From Halalkalibacter suaedae (GTDB lineage: Bacteria > Bacillota > Bacilli > Bacillales > Bacillaceae_D): DNA of 64,000 nt. Where the stretch lies: positions 62,001 to 126,000 of the forward strand of contig NZ_JAGKSQ010000005.1 of NCBI RefSeq assembly GCF_017939705.1, in the 5' to 3' direction. The notes beneath the pieces are model-generated. The model ran no database searches and had not been told where the DNA came from. It worked only from the letters and a program-made list of their open reading frames with translations. Positions within the stretch are counted from its first letter, which is position 1. Each line of letters starts with the position of its first letter. Both the position numbers and the translations under genes were made by a program. Positions 26,968 to 35,190 of this stretch are shown here, in pieces.

Positions 26968-27973
26968 TAATATCGTCTCCTCCACCACGAGCAATAACGA
27001 TCTCACCAGCTTCTTCAAGGCGTCTAATAACTGCTACAATCCTTGATTGGGCTTCCTCAACATCACGTAATCTCACTGGTCCCATGAATTCCATTTCATC
27101 TTTAAAGGCATCCGCCATACGTTGCGACATATTACTAAAGACAATTTCTTTCACTTCATCACTAGCAACCTTCAGTGAAAGTTGTAAATCCTCATTTTCA
27201 ACATCACGGATGACTCGTTGAATCGAACGATTATCAAGTGTAACAATATCCTCAAAGACAAACATACGCTTCTTAATCTCTTCTGCCAATTCAGGATCTT
27301 GAATTTCAAGGGCGTCAAGGATTGTGCGTTCCGTACTTCGATCAACACTATTCAAGACTTCAACAACTGATTCAATACCCCCAGCATCAGTGTAATCCTG
27401 TGTAACAGTAGAAGACAGCTTCTGCTCTAAAATTGACTCTACCTCATTAACAATCTCAGGCGATGTACTATCCATTAAAGCAATACGCTTCGCAACATCG
27501 GCTTGTACCTCTTGTGGTAATGCCGATAATATCTGTCCTGCTTGAACCGATTCTAAGTAGGACAGAATCAAAGCGATCGTTTGTGGATGTTCATTCTGAA
27601 TAAAGTTAAGGATCTGTGATGGGTCTGCTTTTCTCGCAAAGTCAAACGGTCTCACCTGCAAAGTTGAAGTTAAACGGTTAATCACTTCCATTGCATTTGC
27701 TTCTCCAAGAGCTTTCTCAAGGATACTTTTTGCGTAACCAATTCCACCTTGTGCGATATAATCTTGAGCCAAGACAAGTGAGTGAAATTGTTCTAATATT
27801 TCCTCTTTCATTCCACTATCTACCTTGCGGACACTAGCAATTTCAAGTGTAAGTTTTTCAATTTCTTCTTCTGATAAATGTTTATACACTTGTGCTGATA
27901 CATCAGGCCCTAGTGAGATAAGGAGGATCGCTGCTTTTTGTTTACCAGTTAACTCTTTATTTGCATTAGCCAA
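26960..27973 (-). CDS. fliG: Flagellar motor switch protein FliG
   Basis: FliG joins the MS ring to the C-ring and meets the stators. The product is 337 aa. The N-terminal domain binds FliF, the middle carries the EHPQTIALILSYL motif near residue 128, and the C-terminal domain holds the charged torque helix (DDVxxL-like VFEDIVTLDNRSIQRVIRDV). It lies between fliF and fliH. Confidence 0.97.
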   Translation of the reverse strand: MANANKELTGKQKAAILLISLGPDVSAQVYKHLSEEEIEKLTLEIASVRKVDSGMKEEILEQFHSLVLAQDYIAQGGIGYAKSILEKALGEANAMEVINRLTSTLQVRPFDFARKADPSQILNFIQNEHPQTIALILSYLESVQAGQILSALPQEVQADVAKRIALMDSTSPEIVNEVESILEQKLSSTVTQDYTDAGGIESVVEVLNSVDRSTERTILDALEIQDPELAEEIKKRMFVFEDIVTLDNRSIQRVIRDVENEDLQLSLKVASDEVKEIVFSNMSQRMADAFKDEMEFMGPVRLRDVEEAQSRIVAVIRRLEEAGEIVIARGGGDDIIV

Positions 27974-27985
27974 ATATCTCTCCCC

Positions 27986-29572
27986 CTAATCTTCAGATAA
28001 CCATGTACGTAATAATTTCGAGAACTCGTCTGGTTTATCCTTAGCTAGTTTTTCTAGCTGCTTACGTTTCGCAGCTGCTTCACTTGTATCTTCGTCTGGT
28101 AAATCTGGAATCATGAAACCTCTTTCTTTGCTGACAGCTACTTCATCTTCTTCTGCAGAACGTTTTTTCTTTCTTAGAAGCATGAATAACAGGATTAGAA
28201 TAACAACGACTAACGCTCCTCCAACGATATACAGCCACATTGGAACAACTGCCAATGGTTGTTGCTCGACCTCGACCTTGCCTGCAAATGGCTGAGATGA
28301 TACAAAGATTTTTTCATTTATCATATCTTCTGTTAATTCCTCAGCATACACATCAGAGATGCTTGTTCTTACAATCGTCCCTAGAATTTGTTGAATATCC
28401 TCCATTCTTTCTTGCGGAAGAGCATCTAACCCTTCTGGAGGTTCAACCATTACTTGAATTCCTAAATCTCTAATCTTATAAGGACTTTCAACAATATCAC
28501 GATTAATACGATTTACTTCATTATTAATCCGTTCTTCTGAACGTTCCCAATCCGTTGGCCCTTGTCCAACTGTTCCAGGATAGTTAACAATACCTTCACC
28601 AGTACCATCAACTCCACCCTCAGCCATTCCTTCACCGCTGTAGGTTTCTTCAATACGTTCAATACTTACAGCAACACCTTCGATATTCTCAGGATCTACT
28701 GGTTCAACAAGGGATTCTGTTCTATTTTCTTGAGTAAAGTCTATATCCGTTGTCACAGAAACTAATACACTGTCCTGTCCAACCATTGTTCCTAACATTT
28801 GTTGTAGGTTTCTAGTTAAATCTCTTTCAATTTCTGTCTGTATCGCTCTTTGCTGTTCAAACACAGTAAGAGAGGAATTTGCATTCGCATTATCACCATA
28901 AACATAATCATTAAACATTTGATCAGAAATGACGATATTCTCTATAGGGAGATTTGGTACACTCTTCGAAACTAAGTGATACAAAGCTTTAACCTGATTT
29001 TGCTCCAGCTGATACCCTGGAGCTAAATCTAACACTACAGCAGCAGTAGAAGCATTTTGATCTTCGGTTGCATTTAGCCAAACGCTTTCCTCTGGTAACG
29101 TAATCATTACATTAGCATTATTTACTCCATTAATGTTTTTGATCAACTTCCCTAACTCTGTTTGCATAGAAGCTCTTTCCATCACACTAAATTCATTATC
29201 AGTCATACCAAAGCCCATTTGATCTTGAAAAAACGAGTAATCAATTGTACCACTATTTGGCAGACCTTCTGCAGCTAGTTCAACCTTTAAGCTATCTACA
29301 AGCTCCGCTGGAACAAGAATGGTTGAACCATTATCAGAAATCGTAGACGCTATCGCTCTTGCATCTAGGGTTTCTTTAATTTGACCAGTTTCTGCTAGAG
29401 TTAAATTACTATATAAAGGGACAAAATTTGTTCTTGTCCCTAAAAAACTAATAAGAATAATAATAGCAACTACCAAAAGGACTGAACTCATTAACAGTCC
29501 TTTTTGCTTTGTTGTCCGCTCTTTCCAATAGTTCGATACCTTTTGTGTGTATAATGAAAATTTCTCGTTCAT
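27986..29572 (-). CDS. fliF: Flagellar MS-ring protein FliF
   Basis: FliF forms the membrane ring on which the basal body is built. Starting at ATG 29572 (MNEKFSLYTQKVSNYW), behind GGGAGGGC, it is 528 aa. Membrane helices are near residues 26-46 and 440-460; the ring-building domain has YSNLTLAETGQIKETL; the C-terminal cytoplasmic tail (KLLRTWLSED) binds FliG. Confidence 0.97.
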   Translation of the reverse strand: MNEKFSLYTQKVSNYWKERTTKQKGLLMSSVLLVVAIIILISFLGTRTNFVPLYSNLTLAETGQIKETLDARAIASTISDNGSTILVPAELVDSLKVELAAEGLPNSGTIDYSFFQDQMGFGMTDNEFSVMERASMQTELGKLIKNINGVNNANVMITLPEESVWLNATEDQNASTAAVVLDLAPGYQLEQNQVKALYHLVSKSVPNLPIENIVISDQMFNDYVYGDNANANSSLTVFEQQRAIQTEIERDLTRNLQQMLGTMVGQDSVLVSVTTDIDFTQENRTESLVEPVDPENIEGVAVSIERIEETYSGEGMAEGGVDGTGEGIVNYPGTVGQGPTDWERSEERINNEVNRINRDIVESPYKIRDLGIQVMVEPPEGLDALPQERMEDIQQILGTIVRTSISDVYAEELTEDMINEKIFVSSQPFAGKVEVEQQPLAVVPMWLYIVGGALVVVILILLFMLLRKKKRSAEEDEVAVSKERGFMIPDLPDEDTSEAAAKRKQLEKLAKDKPDEFSKLLRTWLSED

Positions 29573-29636
29573 GTGCCCTCCCGAGTCAAAACATTTGACC
29601 AAAGATCTGAAATAACATAGAACTCATACCTATCTA

Positions 29637-29936
29637 TTAAACTTGCATTCTCATAATTTCTTGGTATGCTTCTATAACTTTATTCCGAACTTCGACCGTA
29701 GCTTGTAATGTGATACTAGCCTTTTGTCCAGTAATCATCACGTCGTGAAGATTATCAATCTCACCTTTTGCTAACAACTCGGTTTTCTGACCTGACTGTT
29801 GTTGCATTTGGTTAACATCTTTGATGGCTTGACTAAGAGCTGTCTTAAATGATTCCTGAGCTTGTGCTGGTGTATATTTTGGCTTTTGAATTGCTACTTG
29901 ATTTTGTATAGCAAATGGCGTTATCCGTGTATCCAT
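29637..29936 (-). CDS. fliE: Flagellar hook-basal body complex protein FliE
   Basis: FliE links the MS ring to the proximal rod. The product is 99 aa from ATG 29936; a GTG two codons upstream is too close to GGGGG. The C-terminal half is conserved: VMITGQKASITLQATVEVRNK and EAYQEIMRMQV. It is in its usual place between flgC and fliF. Confidence 0.95.
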   Translation of the reverse strand: MDTRITPFAIQNQVAIQKPKYTPAQAQESFKTALSQAIKDVNQMQQQSGQKTELLAKGEIDNLHDVMITGQKASITLQATVEVRNKVIEAYQEIMRMQV

Positions 29937-29949
29937 TTTCACTTACCCC

Positions 29950-30411
29950 CTATCGACCAATCTCTAGTGCTTTTAATAGCATACCTTTAGAGGCATTTAA
30001 TGTAGTAACATTGGCCTCATATGAACGTGTTGCACTCATAAGATCAACCATTTCTCTTAGTGGGTCAACGTTAGGCATTTGAACATACCCTTGTTCGTTT
30101 GCATCCGGATGCTCTGGGTTATAGACCTGTTTAAATGGTGTTTGGTCTTCAATAATATTAGTCACCTTGACACCATTACCGATAGAATCATTATCTGTAT
30201 TTCCCATTGCTCGTTTTAGCATGTGGGAAAACGGCTGTCCATCATTCGGTCTAGCTACAACCATTTTTCGACGATATGGCTGCCATTCTCCATCTATAAA
30301 TTGAGCACGAGTCGATTCCGCATTTGCCATATTCGAAGATACAACATCCATTCTTAAACGTTGTGCAGTTAGTGCTGATGCACTTGTATTAAGTCCATGA
30401 AAAATTGTCAT
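29950..30411 (-). CDS. flgC: Flagellar basal-body rod protein FlgC
   Basis: A proximal rod protein of 153 aa. It starts with the rod-protein motif LTAQRLRMDVVSSNMANAES and ends in a conserved helix with MSATRSYEANVTTLNASKGM. It starts 5 nt after the flgB stop. Confidence 0.97.
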   Translation of the reverse strand: MTIFHGLNTSASALTAQRLRMDVVSSNMANAESTRAQFIDGEWQPYRRKMVVARPNDGQPFSHMLKRAMGNTDNDSIGNGVKVTNIIEDQTPFKQVYNPEHPDANEQGYVQMPNVDPLREMVDLMSATRSYEANVTTLNASKGMLLKALEIGR

Positions 30412-30416
30412 ACGCT

Positions 30417-30815
30417 TTACCTGCCTCCTCTAATTACTGTTTGTAAGCTATTAAATCTCCCACTTATACGACTAATTAATGCATTGTAGTAAATTTGGTT
30501 TTTTGCGAGCTCTGCCATTTCACGGTCAATATCTACATTATTTTGATTATGGTTATACATGGTATTTTGATTCGATTGAACGATTGGGCCTTTAGCGACG
30601 GAGCTAAATTGAAAATGCTTATCGTTTGTCCGAGTGGCTTCAAAAGACCCTTTGTTAACTTCTTCGTTCAACAAATGTTTGAAACTTACTGTTTTAGCTT
30701 TATAGTTTGGTGTATCGACGTTAGCAATATTTTGTGAAATAGCATTTTGTCGAATTTGTGCACCTTGTAGTCCGATCTCAAGTGCTTTAAAAGAAGAACT
30801 TCCAAAAAGATCCAC
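30417..30815 (-). CDS. flgB: Flagellar basal-body rod protein FlgB
   Basis: First gene of the fla/che operon, a proximal rod protein. The start is GTG 30815 (MDLFGSSSFKALEIGL), 5 nt after GGAGGGG; a GTG six bases earlier is too close to that site. The product is 133 aa, with the rod signature AISQNIANVDTPNYKAKTV and the C-terminal NQIYYNALISRISGRFNSL. Confidence 0.95.
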   Translation of the reverse strand: MDLFGSSSFKALEIGLQGAQIRQNAISQNIANVDTPNYKAKTVSFKHLLNEEVNKGSFEATRTNDKHFQFSSVAKGPIVQSNQNTMYNHNQNNVDIDREMAELAKNQIYYNALISRISGRFNSLQTVIRGGR

Positions 30816-30844
30816 GACCACCCCTCCTTTGTCGAATTAGCGTT

Positions 30845-30865
30845 CACTATTATACATATTTCTAC
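30845..30865 (-). repeat. 21-bp repeat copy B upstream of flgB
   Basis: Plus-strand sequence CACTATTATACATATTTCTAC, minus-strand -10 like TATAAT. It matches the copy at 31001-31021 in 18 of 21 positions, in the same orientation, 156 bp away. Confidence 0.6.
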
Positions 30866-31000
30866 ATTATTCTTATAAATGGAATTTTAATCAACGAAAG
30901 TCAAAAAGTCTATAAAGTTTTGAAAATATAAATATTCGATAGAAAAGAACTACTTAAAAGCAAGACTTTTGACATAAAACGTATCAAATTATCTACAACT

Positions 31001-31021
31001 CATTATAATACATATTTCGAC
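31001..31021 (-). repeat. 21-bp repeat copy A upstream of flgB
   Basis: Plus-strand sequence starts CATTATAATACATATTTC and ends GAC; it contains a TATAAT on the minus strand. It is the partner of the copy at 30845-30865 (18 of 21 identical). Confidence 0.6.
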
Positions 31022-31105
31022 ATAATTTGCTGTTTTTTTAAAAAACCTTACTAGAAATTTATGCAAGAACATATTAGTTTTGCCTAATACTGAGCAAATT
31101 CTCAC

Positions 31106-31130
31106 AAAAAAAAACCGTTTAACGGTTTTT
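31106..31130 (-). terminator. Second codY terminator
   Basis: Stem AAAAACCG / CGGTTTTT with a 5-nt loop; the minus strand continues into a run of nine T in total. It stands in tandem with the larger hairpin at 31217-31261 and should insulate the fla/che operon from codY transcription. Confidence 0.75.
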
Positions 31131-31216
31131 CGAATATTATTTCACTATCTTTTCCTTCGTAATCTATTCAACTTTTTTATTGTAATGTCGAAATCGACAA
31201 AAAGCAACATAGTTTT

Positions 31217-31261
31217 CAATAAAAAAGGATTGTCAAATGATGCACATTTGACAATCCTTTT
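31217..31261 (-). terminator. codY terminator
   Basis: A perfect 17-bp stem (AAAAGGATTGTCAAATG and its complement, 31223-31239 with 31245-31261) and a 5-nt loop, ending in TTTTTTATT on the minus strand. It lies 12 bp after the codY stop. Confidence 0.92.
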
Positions 31262-31273
31262 CCATTTATTCTG

Positions 31274-32053
31274 TTATTTCGTTTTTAATTTATCTAACTC
31301 AAAAAGAAATTTATCATTTAAGACTTTAATATAGGTTCCTTTCATTCCTAGAGAGCGCGATTCGATTACTCCTGCACTTTCTAATTTACGAAGTGCATTT
31401 ACAATTACTGAACGTGTGATTCCTACACGATCCGCAATCTTACTAGCGACGAGTAATCCTTCCTTTCCATCTAATTCGTTGAATATATGTTCGACCGCTT
31501 CTAGTTCACTATAGGAAAGTGAACTAATCGCCATCTGAACGACCGCTTTGCTTCTAGCTTCTTCTTCAATTTCCTGTGTCTTTTCATGCAGGATTTCCAT
31601 TCCAACCACAGTTGCTCCATATTCTGCAAGAACTAAATCATCATCACTAAATGAATCGCTTAACCTAGATAGGACCAATGTTCCTAAACGCTGTCCCCCA
31701 CCTTGGATTGGTACAATTGTCGTTAACCCTTCTTGAAAAAGTTCTTTGTTTTCAATTGGGAATGCAGTAAACTCACTCTCAATACCCAAATTAGCCGAAG
31801 TTTCTCCAATTTTAAAGAGACCAGCTGTATACTCCTCAGGAAAACGACGTTCCTCTAACATTTTTTTCATGCGTTCGTTTTCAATTTCTTGCTTAATTGC
31901 GAAACCGAGTAATTTACCACGGCGACTAACAACAAATATATTGGCACTTATCGTGTCTCTTAGTGTTTCTGCCATATCGTTGAAGTTTACATGTTGAGCA
32001 CCTGTTTTTTGTAGCATTTCATTGATTTTTCTTGTTCTTGTTAATAAATTCAT
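31274..32053 (-). CDS. codY: Global transcriptional repressor CodY
   Basis: CodY senses branched-chain amino acids and GTP and represses stationary-phase genes, including fla/che in B. subtilis. The product is 259 aa, the exact family length. An N-terminal GAF domain binds the amino acids; the C-terminal winged helix carries [32 protein letters not shown] (about 205-235). It closes the xerC-hslV-hslU-codY operon, as in B. subtilis. Confidence 0.98.
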   Translation of the reverse strand: MNLLTRTRKINEMLQKTGAQHVNFNDMAETLRDTISANIFVVSRRGKLLGFAIKQEIENERMKKMLEERRFPEEYTAGLFKIGETSANLGIESEFTAFPIENKELFQEGLTTIVPIQGGGQRLGTLVLSRLSDSFSDDDLVLAEYGATVVGMEILHEKTQEIEEEARSKAVVQMAISSLSYSELEAVEHIFNELDGKEGLLVASKIADRVGITRSVIVNALRKLESAGVIESRSLGMKGTYIKVLNDKFLFELDKLKTK

Positions 32054-32072
32054 TTATATATCTCCTCTTATT

Positions 32073-33464
32073 TTACAATATATATTGACTAAGGTCTCGA
32101 TTCTTAGCAATTGAAGCTAGTTTATCATTTACGTATTCTGGTGTAATAATAATTTCCTCTAAATTTATGTCTGGAGCCTCATAAGAAAGATCTTCAAGTA
32201 ATCTTTCAAGAAGAGTATGCAATCTCCTTGCACCGATGTTTTCTGTTTCCTGATTCACTTCTGTCGCAATCGTCGCAATCTTATGAACAGCTTCGTCTGA
32301 AAATGTAACTCTTATACCTTCAGTTTCAAGAAGTGCTACATATTGCTTGATAAGAGCATTATTCGGTTCAATTAGGATGCGAACAAAATCGTCAACAGTT
32401 AAATTAGCAAGCTCAACACGAATTGGAAAGCGCCCTTGTAGCTCTGGAATTAAATCTGAAGGTTTAGCAATATGAAATGCTCCTGCACCAATAAATAAAA
32501 TATGATCAGTTTTTACTGGACCATGTTTTGTAACTACCGTTGATCCCTCAACAATTGGTAGAATATCTCTTTGTACCCCTTCACGGGAGACATCTGCTGA
32601 TTGCTGACCTTTACTAGCAACTTTATCAATTTCATCAATAAAGATAATTCCTAATTGCTCGGCCTTCGTTACTGCTTCCTGGGTAACTTCATCCATATCA
32701 ATTAATTTCTGTGCCTCTTCTTCTATTAATACTTTTCTCGCATCTGCAACCGGTAATCTGCGTTTTTTTCGTTTCTTTGGCATCATCCCACCAAGCATCT
32801 CTTGCATATTCATTCCCATTTGTTCCATACCAGCACCTTGAAACATATCCATGAAGTTTTGGGATTGTTGATCAACTTCAATTGTAACCATATGGTCTTC
32901 AAGTTCACCTAAAGCGAGCTTATGTGCCATTTGACGTTTTTGGACAGCAACATTATCGACCTCTGTCGGTTCTTGTTCTTGCTCTTGATTTTGTTGTCCA
33001 CCGAAAATCATTTCAAATGGATTTTTGTATGTTGATTGTTTCTTACCAGACGGAACAAGTAAATCGACCAGTCTTTGATTTGCCTGCTCTTCCACTTGAT
33101 TGCGAACTTTTAAGATTTTCTCCTCTTTCACAAGTCTTACACTTGTTTCAACAAGATCTCTAACCATCGATTCTACATCACGACCAACATAGCCTACTTC
33201 CGTAAATTTTGTCGCTTCAACTTTGACAAAAGGGGCACCAACAAGTTTAGCTAGACGACGGGCAATTTCTGTTTTACCAACACCAGTTGGTCCAATCATT
33301 AGAATATTCTTTGGAGTTACTTCATCTTTTATTTTTTCATCAAGCAAGCTGCGACGGTAGCGATTTCTTAGTGCAACAGCAACCGATTTCTTTGCTTGTT
33401 CTTGACCAACAATAAATTGATCTAATCGTTCAACAATTTGACGTGGAGTTGCATTCGTATTCAT
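32073..33464 (-). CDS. hslU: ATP-dependent protease ATPase subunit HslU (ClpY)
   Basis: HslU unfolds substrates for HslV. The product is 463 aa. Walker [10 protein letters not shown] is at 58-66, Walker B reads IIFIDEIDK, and the I-domain insertion includes the Met/Gly-rich stretch near residues 210-235. The C-terminal NRDLSQYIL tail is the activating peptide for HslV. Confidence 0.97.
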   Translation of the reverse strand: MNTNATPRQIVERLDQFIVGQEQAKKSVAVALRNRYRRSLLDEKIKDEVTPKNILMIGPTGVGKTEIARRLAKLVGAPFVKVEATKFTEVGYVGRDVESMVRDLVETSVRLVKEEKILKVRNQVEEQANQRLVDLLVPSGKKQSTYKNPFEMIFGGQQNQEQEQEPTEVDNVAVQKRQMAHKLALGELEDHMVTIEVDQQSQNFMDMFQGAGMEQMGMNMQEMLGGMMPKKRKKRRLPVADARKVLIEEEAQKLIDMDEVTQEAVTKAEQLGIIFIDEIDKVASKGQQSADVSREGVQRDILPIVEGSTVVTKHGPVKTDHILFIGAGAFHIAKPSDLIPELQGRFPIRVELANLTVDDFVRILIEPNNALIKQYVALLETEGIRVTFSDEAVHKIATIATEVNQETENIGARRLHTLLERLLEDLSYEAPDINLEEIIITPEYVNDKLASIAKNRDLSQYIL

Positions 33465-33481
33465 TCTATCACTCCTATTCG

Positions 33482-34024
33482 TTAGTCTAATTCTTCAACT
33501 GTTATATGTAAGTTTGTGTACACACAGATTTCACCGGCTGTTTGCAGGGCCGCTTGTGCGATTTCTTTTGCAGAAAGACTAGAAGCATGGTTTTTAAGAG
33601 CTCTACCTGCCGACAGAGCATAATTACCACCAGAACCAATTGCTAGAATTCCGTCATCTGGTTCAATTACCTCTCCCGTCCCCGAGACTAGCAAGATATG
33701 CTCTTTGTTCATCACAATTAACATTGCTTCAAGTCGTCTTAGTACTTTATCACTTCGCCATTCTTTTGCTAATTCAACTGCAGCACGCTGCAAGTTACCA
33801 TTATACTCTTCTAATTTCGCTTCAAATTTCTCAAACAGAGTAAAGGCATCTGCCACAGAGCCCGCAAATCCAGCAATAACTTTTCCTTGATAGATCTTTC
33901 TTACCTTCTTAGCTGTATGCTTCATCACGACAGCATTACCAAATGTAACCTGACCATCGCCAGCCATTGCACATTTCCCATTATGTTGAACAGCAAAAAT
34001 CGTTGTTGCATGAAAGTCACTCAT
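33482..34024 (-). CDS. hslV: ATP-dependent protease peptidase subunit HslV (ClpQ), serine type
   Basis: The proteolytic chamber of HslUV. The product is 180 aa and starts [13 protein letters not shown]. Compared with E. coli HslV, where the catalytic Thr follows Met directly, this form has a five-residue extension that exposes Ser2 as the probable N-terminal nucleophile, the form known from B. subtilis Cod[14 protein letters not shown] and [14 protein letters not shown] are conserved. It lies 17 nt upstream of hslU. Confidence 0.96.
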   Translation of the reverse strand: MSDFHATTIFAVQHNGKCAMAGDGQVTFGNAVVMKHTAKKVRKIYQGKVIAGFAGSVADAFTLFEKFEAKLEEYNGNLQRAAVELAKEWRSDKVLRRLEAMLIVMNKEHILLVSGTGEVIEPDDGILAIGSGGNYALSAGRALKNHASSLSAKEIAQAALQTAGEICVYTNLHITVEELD

Positions 34025-34048
34025 TTATATTCCTCCTATTCTTTTCGT

Positions 34049-34951
34049 TTATGCCCTAGGATGACTATGTTTATACACATCGCGTAGACGTTCTTTTGTG
34101 ACATGAGTATATATTTGTGTAGATGAGAGGTGTTCATGTCCTAATAATTCTTGGACCACTCTTAAATCAGCACCATTATTCAACAAATGAGTAGCAAAGG
34201 AATGCCGAATATCATGTGGACGAAGATGCTTTTGTCTCCCTGCCTTCTCCATCCTTTTTTGCACAATTGTTCGAATGCTTCTTTCAGATAAACAACCTCC
34301 GCGAAAATTCAAAAACAACGCCGTCTTTTTCTCTGTTGACTTTTTTTGCAAGGCGTTGCGACCATTTTCAATATAGTGCTTCAAAGCTTCTAGTGCAAAT
34401 GAACCGATTGGTGAATAACGTTCTTTTCGCCCTTTTCCGAAAATTAAAACTGTACCAATTGAAAAGTCGACATCATCAAGACTCAATTGGCTACACTCAC
34501 TAACTCTCATCCCAGTTGCATAGAGTAATTCTAATATAGCACGATCCCGCTGATCTATCGGCGTGTCGCCTGAAAAAGCCTCAAACAATTCAATCATTTC
34601 TTTTTCATATAAGAAAGTCGGTAACCGTTCTTCCTTTTTAGGTAAGTAAACAGAAGAAAACACATTTTCCGTAATCGAGCCTTCTCTCATATGGAAGGAA
34701 TAAAAACTTCTTAAAGCAGATATTTTTCGTGAAACCGTTCTCCTCGCATATCTCTTTTCAAATAATAATGCCAGATACTTACGTACATCTGATCTTGACA
34801 CCTCTGAAAAAGAATGTATGTGTTGGATTTTCAAAAATGCCTCAAAATCAATAATATCGTGCTCATAGTTATTAATTGTATGTATAGAGCTATTCTTTTC
34901 AACTTGTAAGTAAAAGATAAAGCACTTTAACCAAGTCTGTTCTTCCAGCAT
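34049..34951 (-). CDS. xerC: Tyrosine recombinase XerC (CodV)
   Basis: XerC resolves chromosome dimers at dif with XerD. From ATG 34951 (MLEEQTWLKC) it is 300 aa. The catalytic set is intact: Arg149 in TGMRVSE, His246 and Arg249 in PHDIRHSF, His272 in LGHEH, and Tyr281 in TQIYTHV. It is the first gene of the xerC-hslVU-codY operon and has its own promoter. In B. subtilis the gene upstream is trmFO; here it is topA, after a 230-nt gap. Confidence 0.96.
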   Translation of the reverse strand: MLEEQTWLKCFIFYLQVEKNSSIHTINNYEHDIIDFEAFLKIQHIHSFSEVSRSDVRKYLALLFEKRYARRTVSRKISALRSFYSFHMREGSITENVFSSVYLPKKEERLPTFLYEKEMIELFEAFSGDTPIDQRDRAILELLYATGMRVSECSQLSLDDVDFSIGTVLIFGKGRKERYSPIGSFALEALKHYIENGRNALQKKSTEKKTALFLNFRGGCLSERSIRTIVQKRMEKAGRQKHLRPHDIRHSFATHLLNNGADLRVVQELLGHEHLSSTQIYTHVTKERLRDVYKHSHPRA

Positions 34952-34973
34952 GAACACTCCTTCGTATTAAGAA

Positions 34974-35004
34974 AGCTACTAAATTTTAACATGATTTAGT
35001 AGCT
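34974..35004. repeat. 11-bp inverted repeat overlapping the xerC promoter
   Basis: AGCTACTAAAT / ATTTAGTAGCT with a 9-nt centre. It spans the spacer and -10 box of the xerC promoter. On the minus strand it is followed by TTTCTTAA, so it could also stop read-through from topA. Operator or terminator cannot be decided here. Confidence 0.55.
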
Positions 35005-35011
35005 CTGACAA
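34983..35011 (-). promoter_or_regulatory. Sigma-A promoter of xerC-hslVU-codY
   Basis: -35 TTGTCA (35006-35011), 17-nt spacer, -10 TAAAAT (34983-34988), with a TGn extension directly before the -10. The predicted start site is about 25 nt before the xerC ATG. Confidence 0.7.
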
Positions 35012-35085
35012 TCTTATATCCCTTTTTTTCACAAAATTCAGAATTGTAGTTGCTGTTGGAATTTACATGCACACAAAATCAGACA

Positions 35086-35120
35086 CAGTAAGGGTGTCCC
35101 ATAATGAGACACCCTTACTG
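35086..35120 (-). terminator. topA terminator-like hairpin
   Basis: A perfect 13-bp stem, CAGTAAGGGTGTC / GACACCCTTACTG, with a 9-nt loop, about 70 nt after topA. The minus-strand tail TGTCTGATTTTG has only a short T-run, so termination may be inefficient; a palindrome with another role is possible. Confidence 0.55.
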
Positions 35121-35190
35121 ATTCGGATCATCCACTTATTGTACTAATCATAATACTTGTCTTGCCTATTTTCAACTAATGGATGTGACA

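Larger units (their letters stand above)
30816..31105 (-). promoter_or_regulatory. Promoter and leader region of the fla/che operon
   Basis: About 290 AT-rich nt between the codY terminators and flgB, with no ORF I can support. Two TATAAT-type -10 boxes lie in near-identical 21-bp repeats (30845-30865 and 31001-31021), neither with a good -35. An alternative sigma-A pair is TTGATT, 17 nt, AATAAT near the second half. A CodY-like AT-rich dyad (TATTTTCAAAACTTT near 30915-30930) matches the CodY consensus at about 11 of 15 positions. All of these are weak; experimental start mapping is required to choose. Confidence 0.35.

Noticed and set aside
30919-30950. Sigma-D promoter for flgB
   Set aside because: TAAG...TCGAATAT is far from TAAA-N15-GCCGATAT; too weak to annotate.
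33482-34024. HslV lacking the catalytic N-terminal Thr as an anomaly
   Set aside because: The Ser2 form with a short extension is the known Bacillus variant (CodW/ClpQ).
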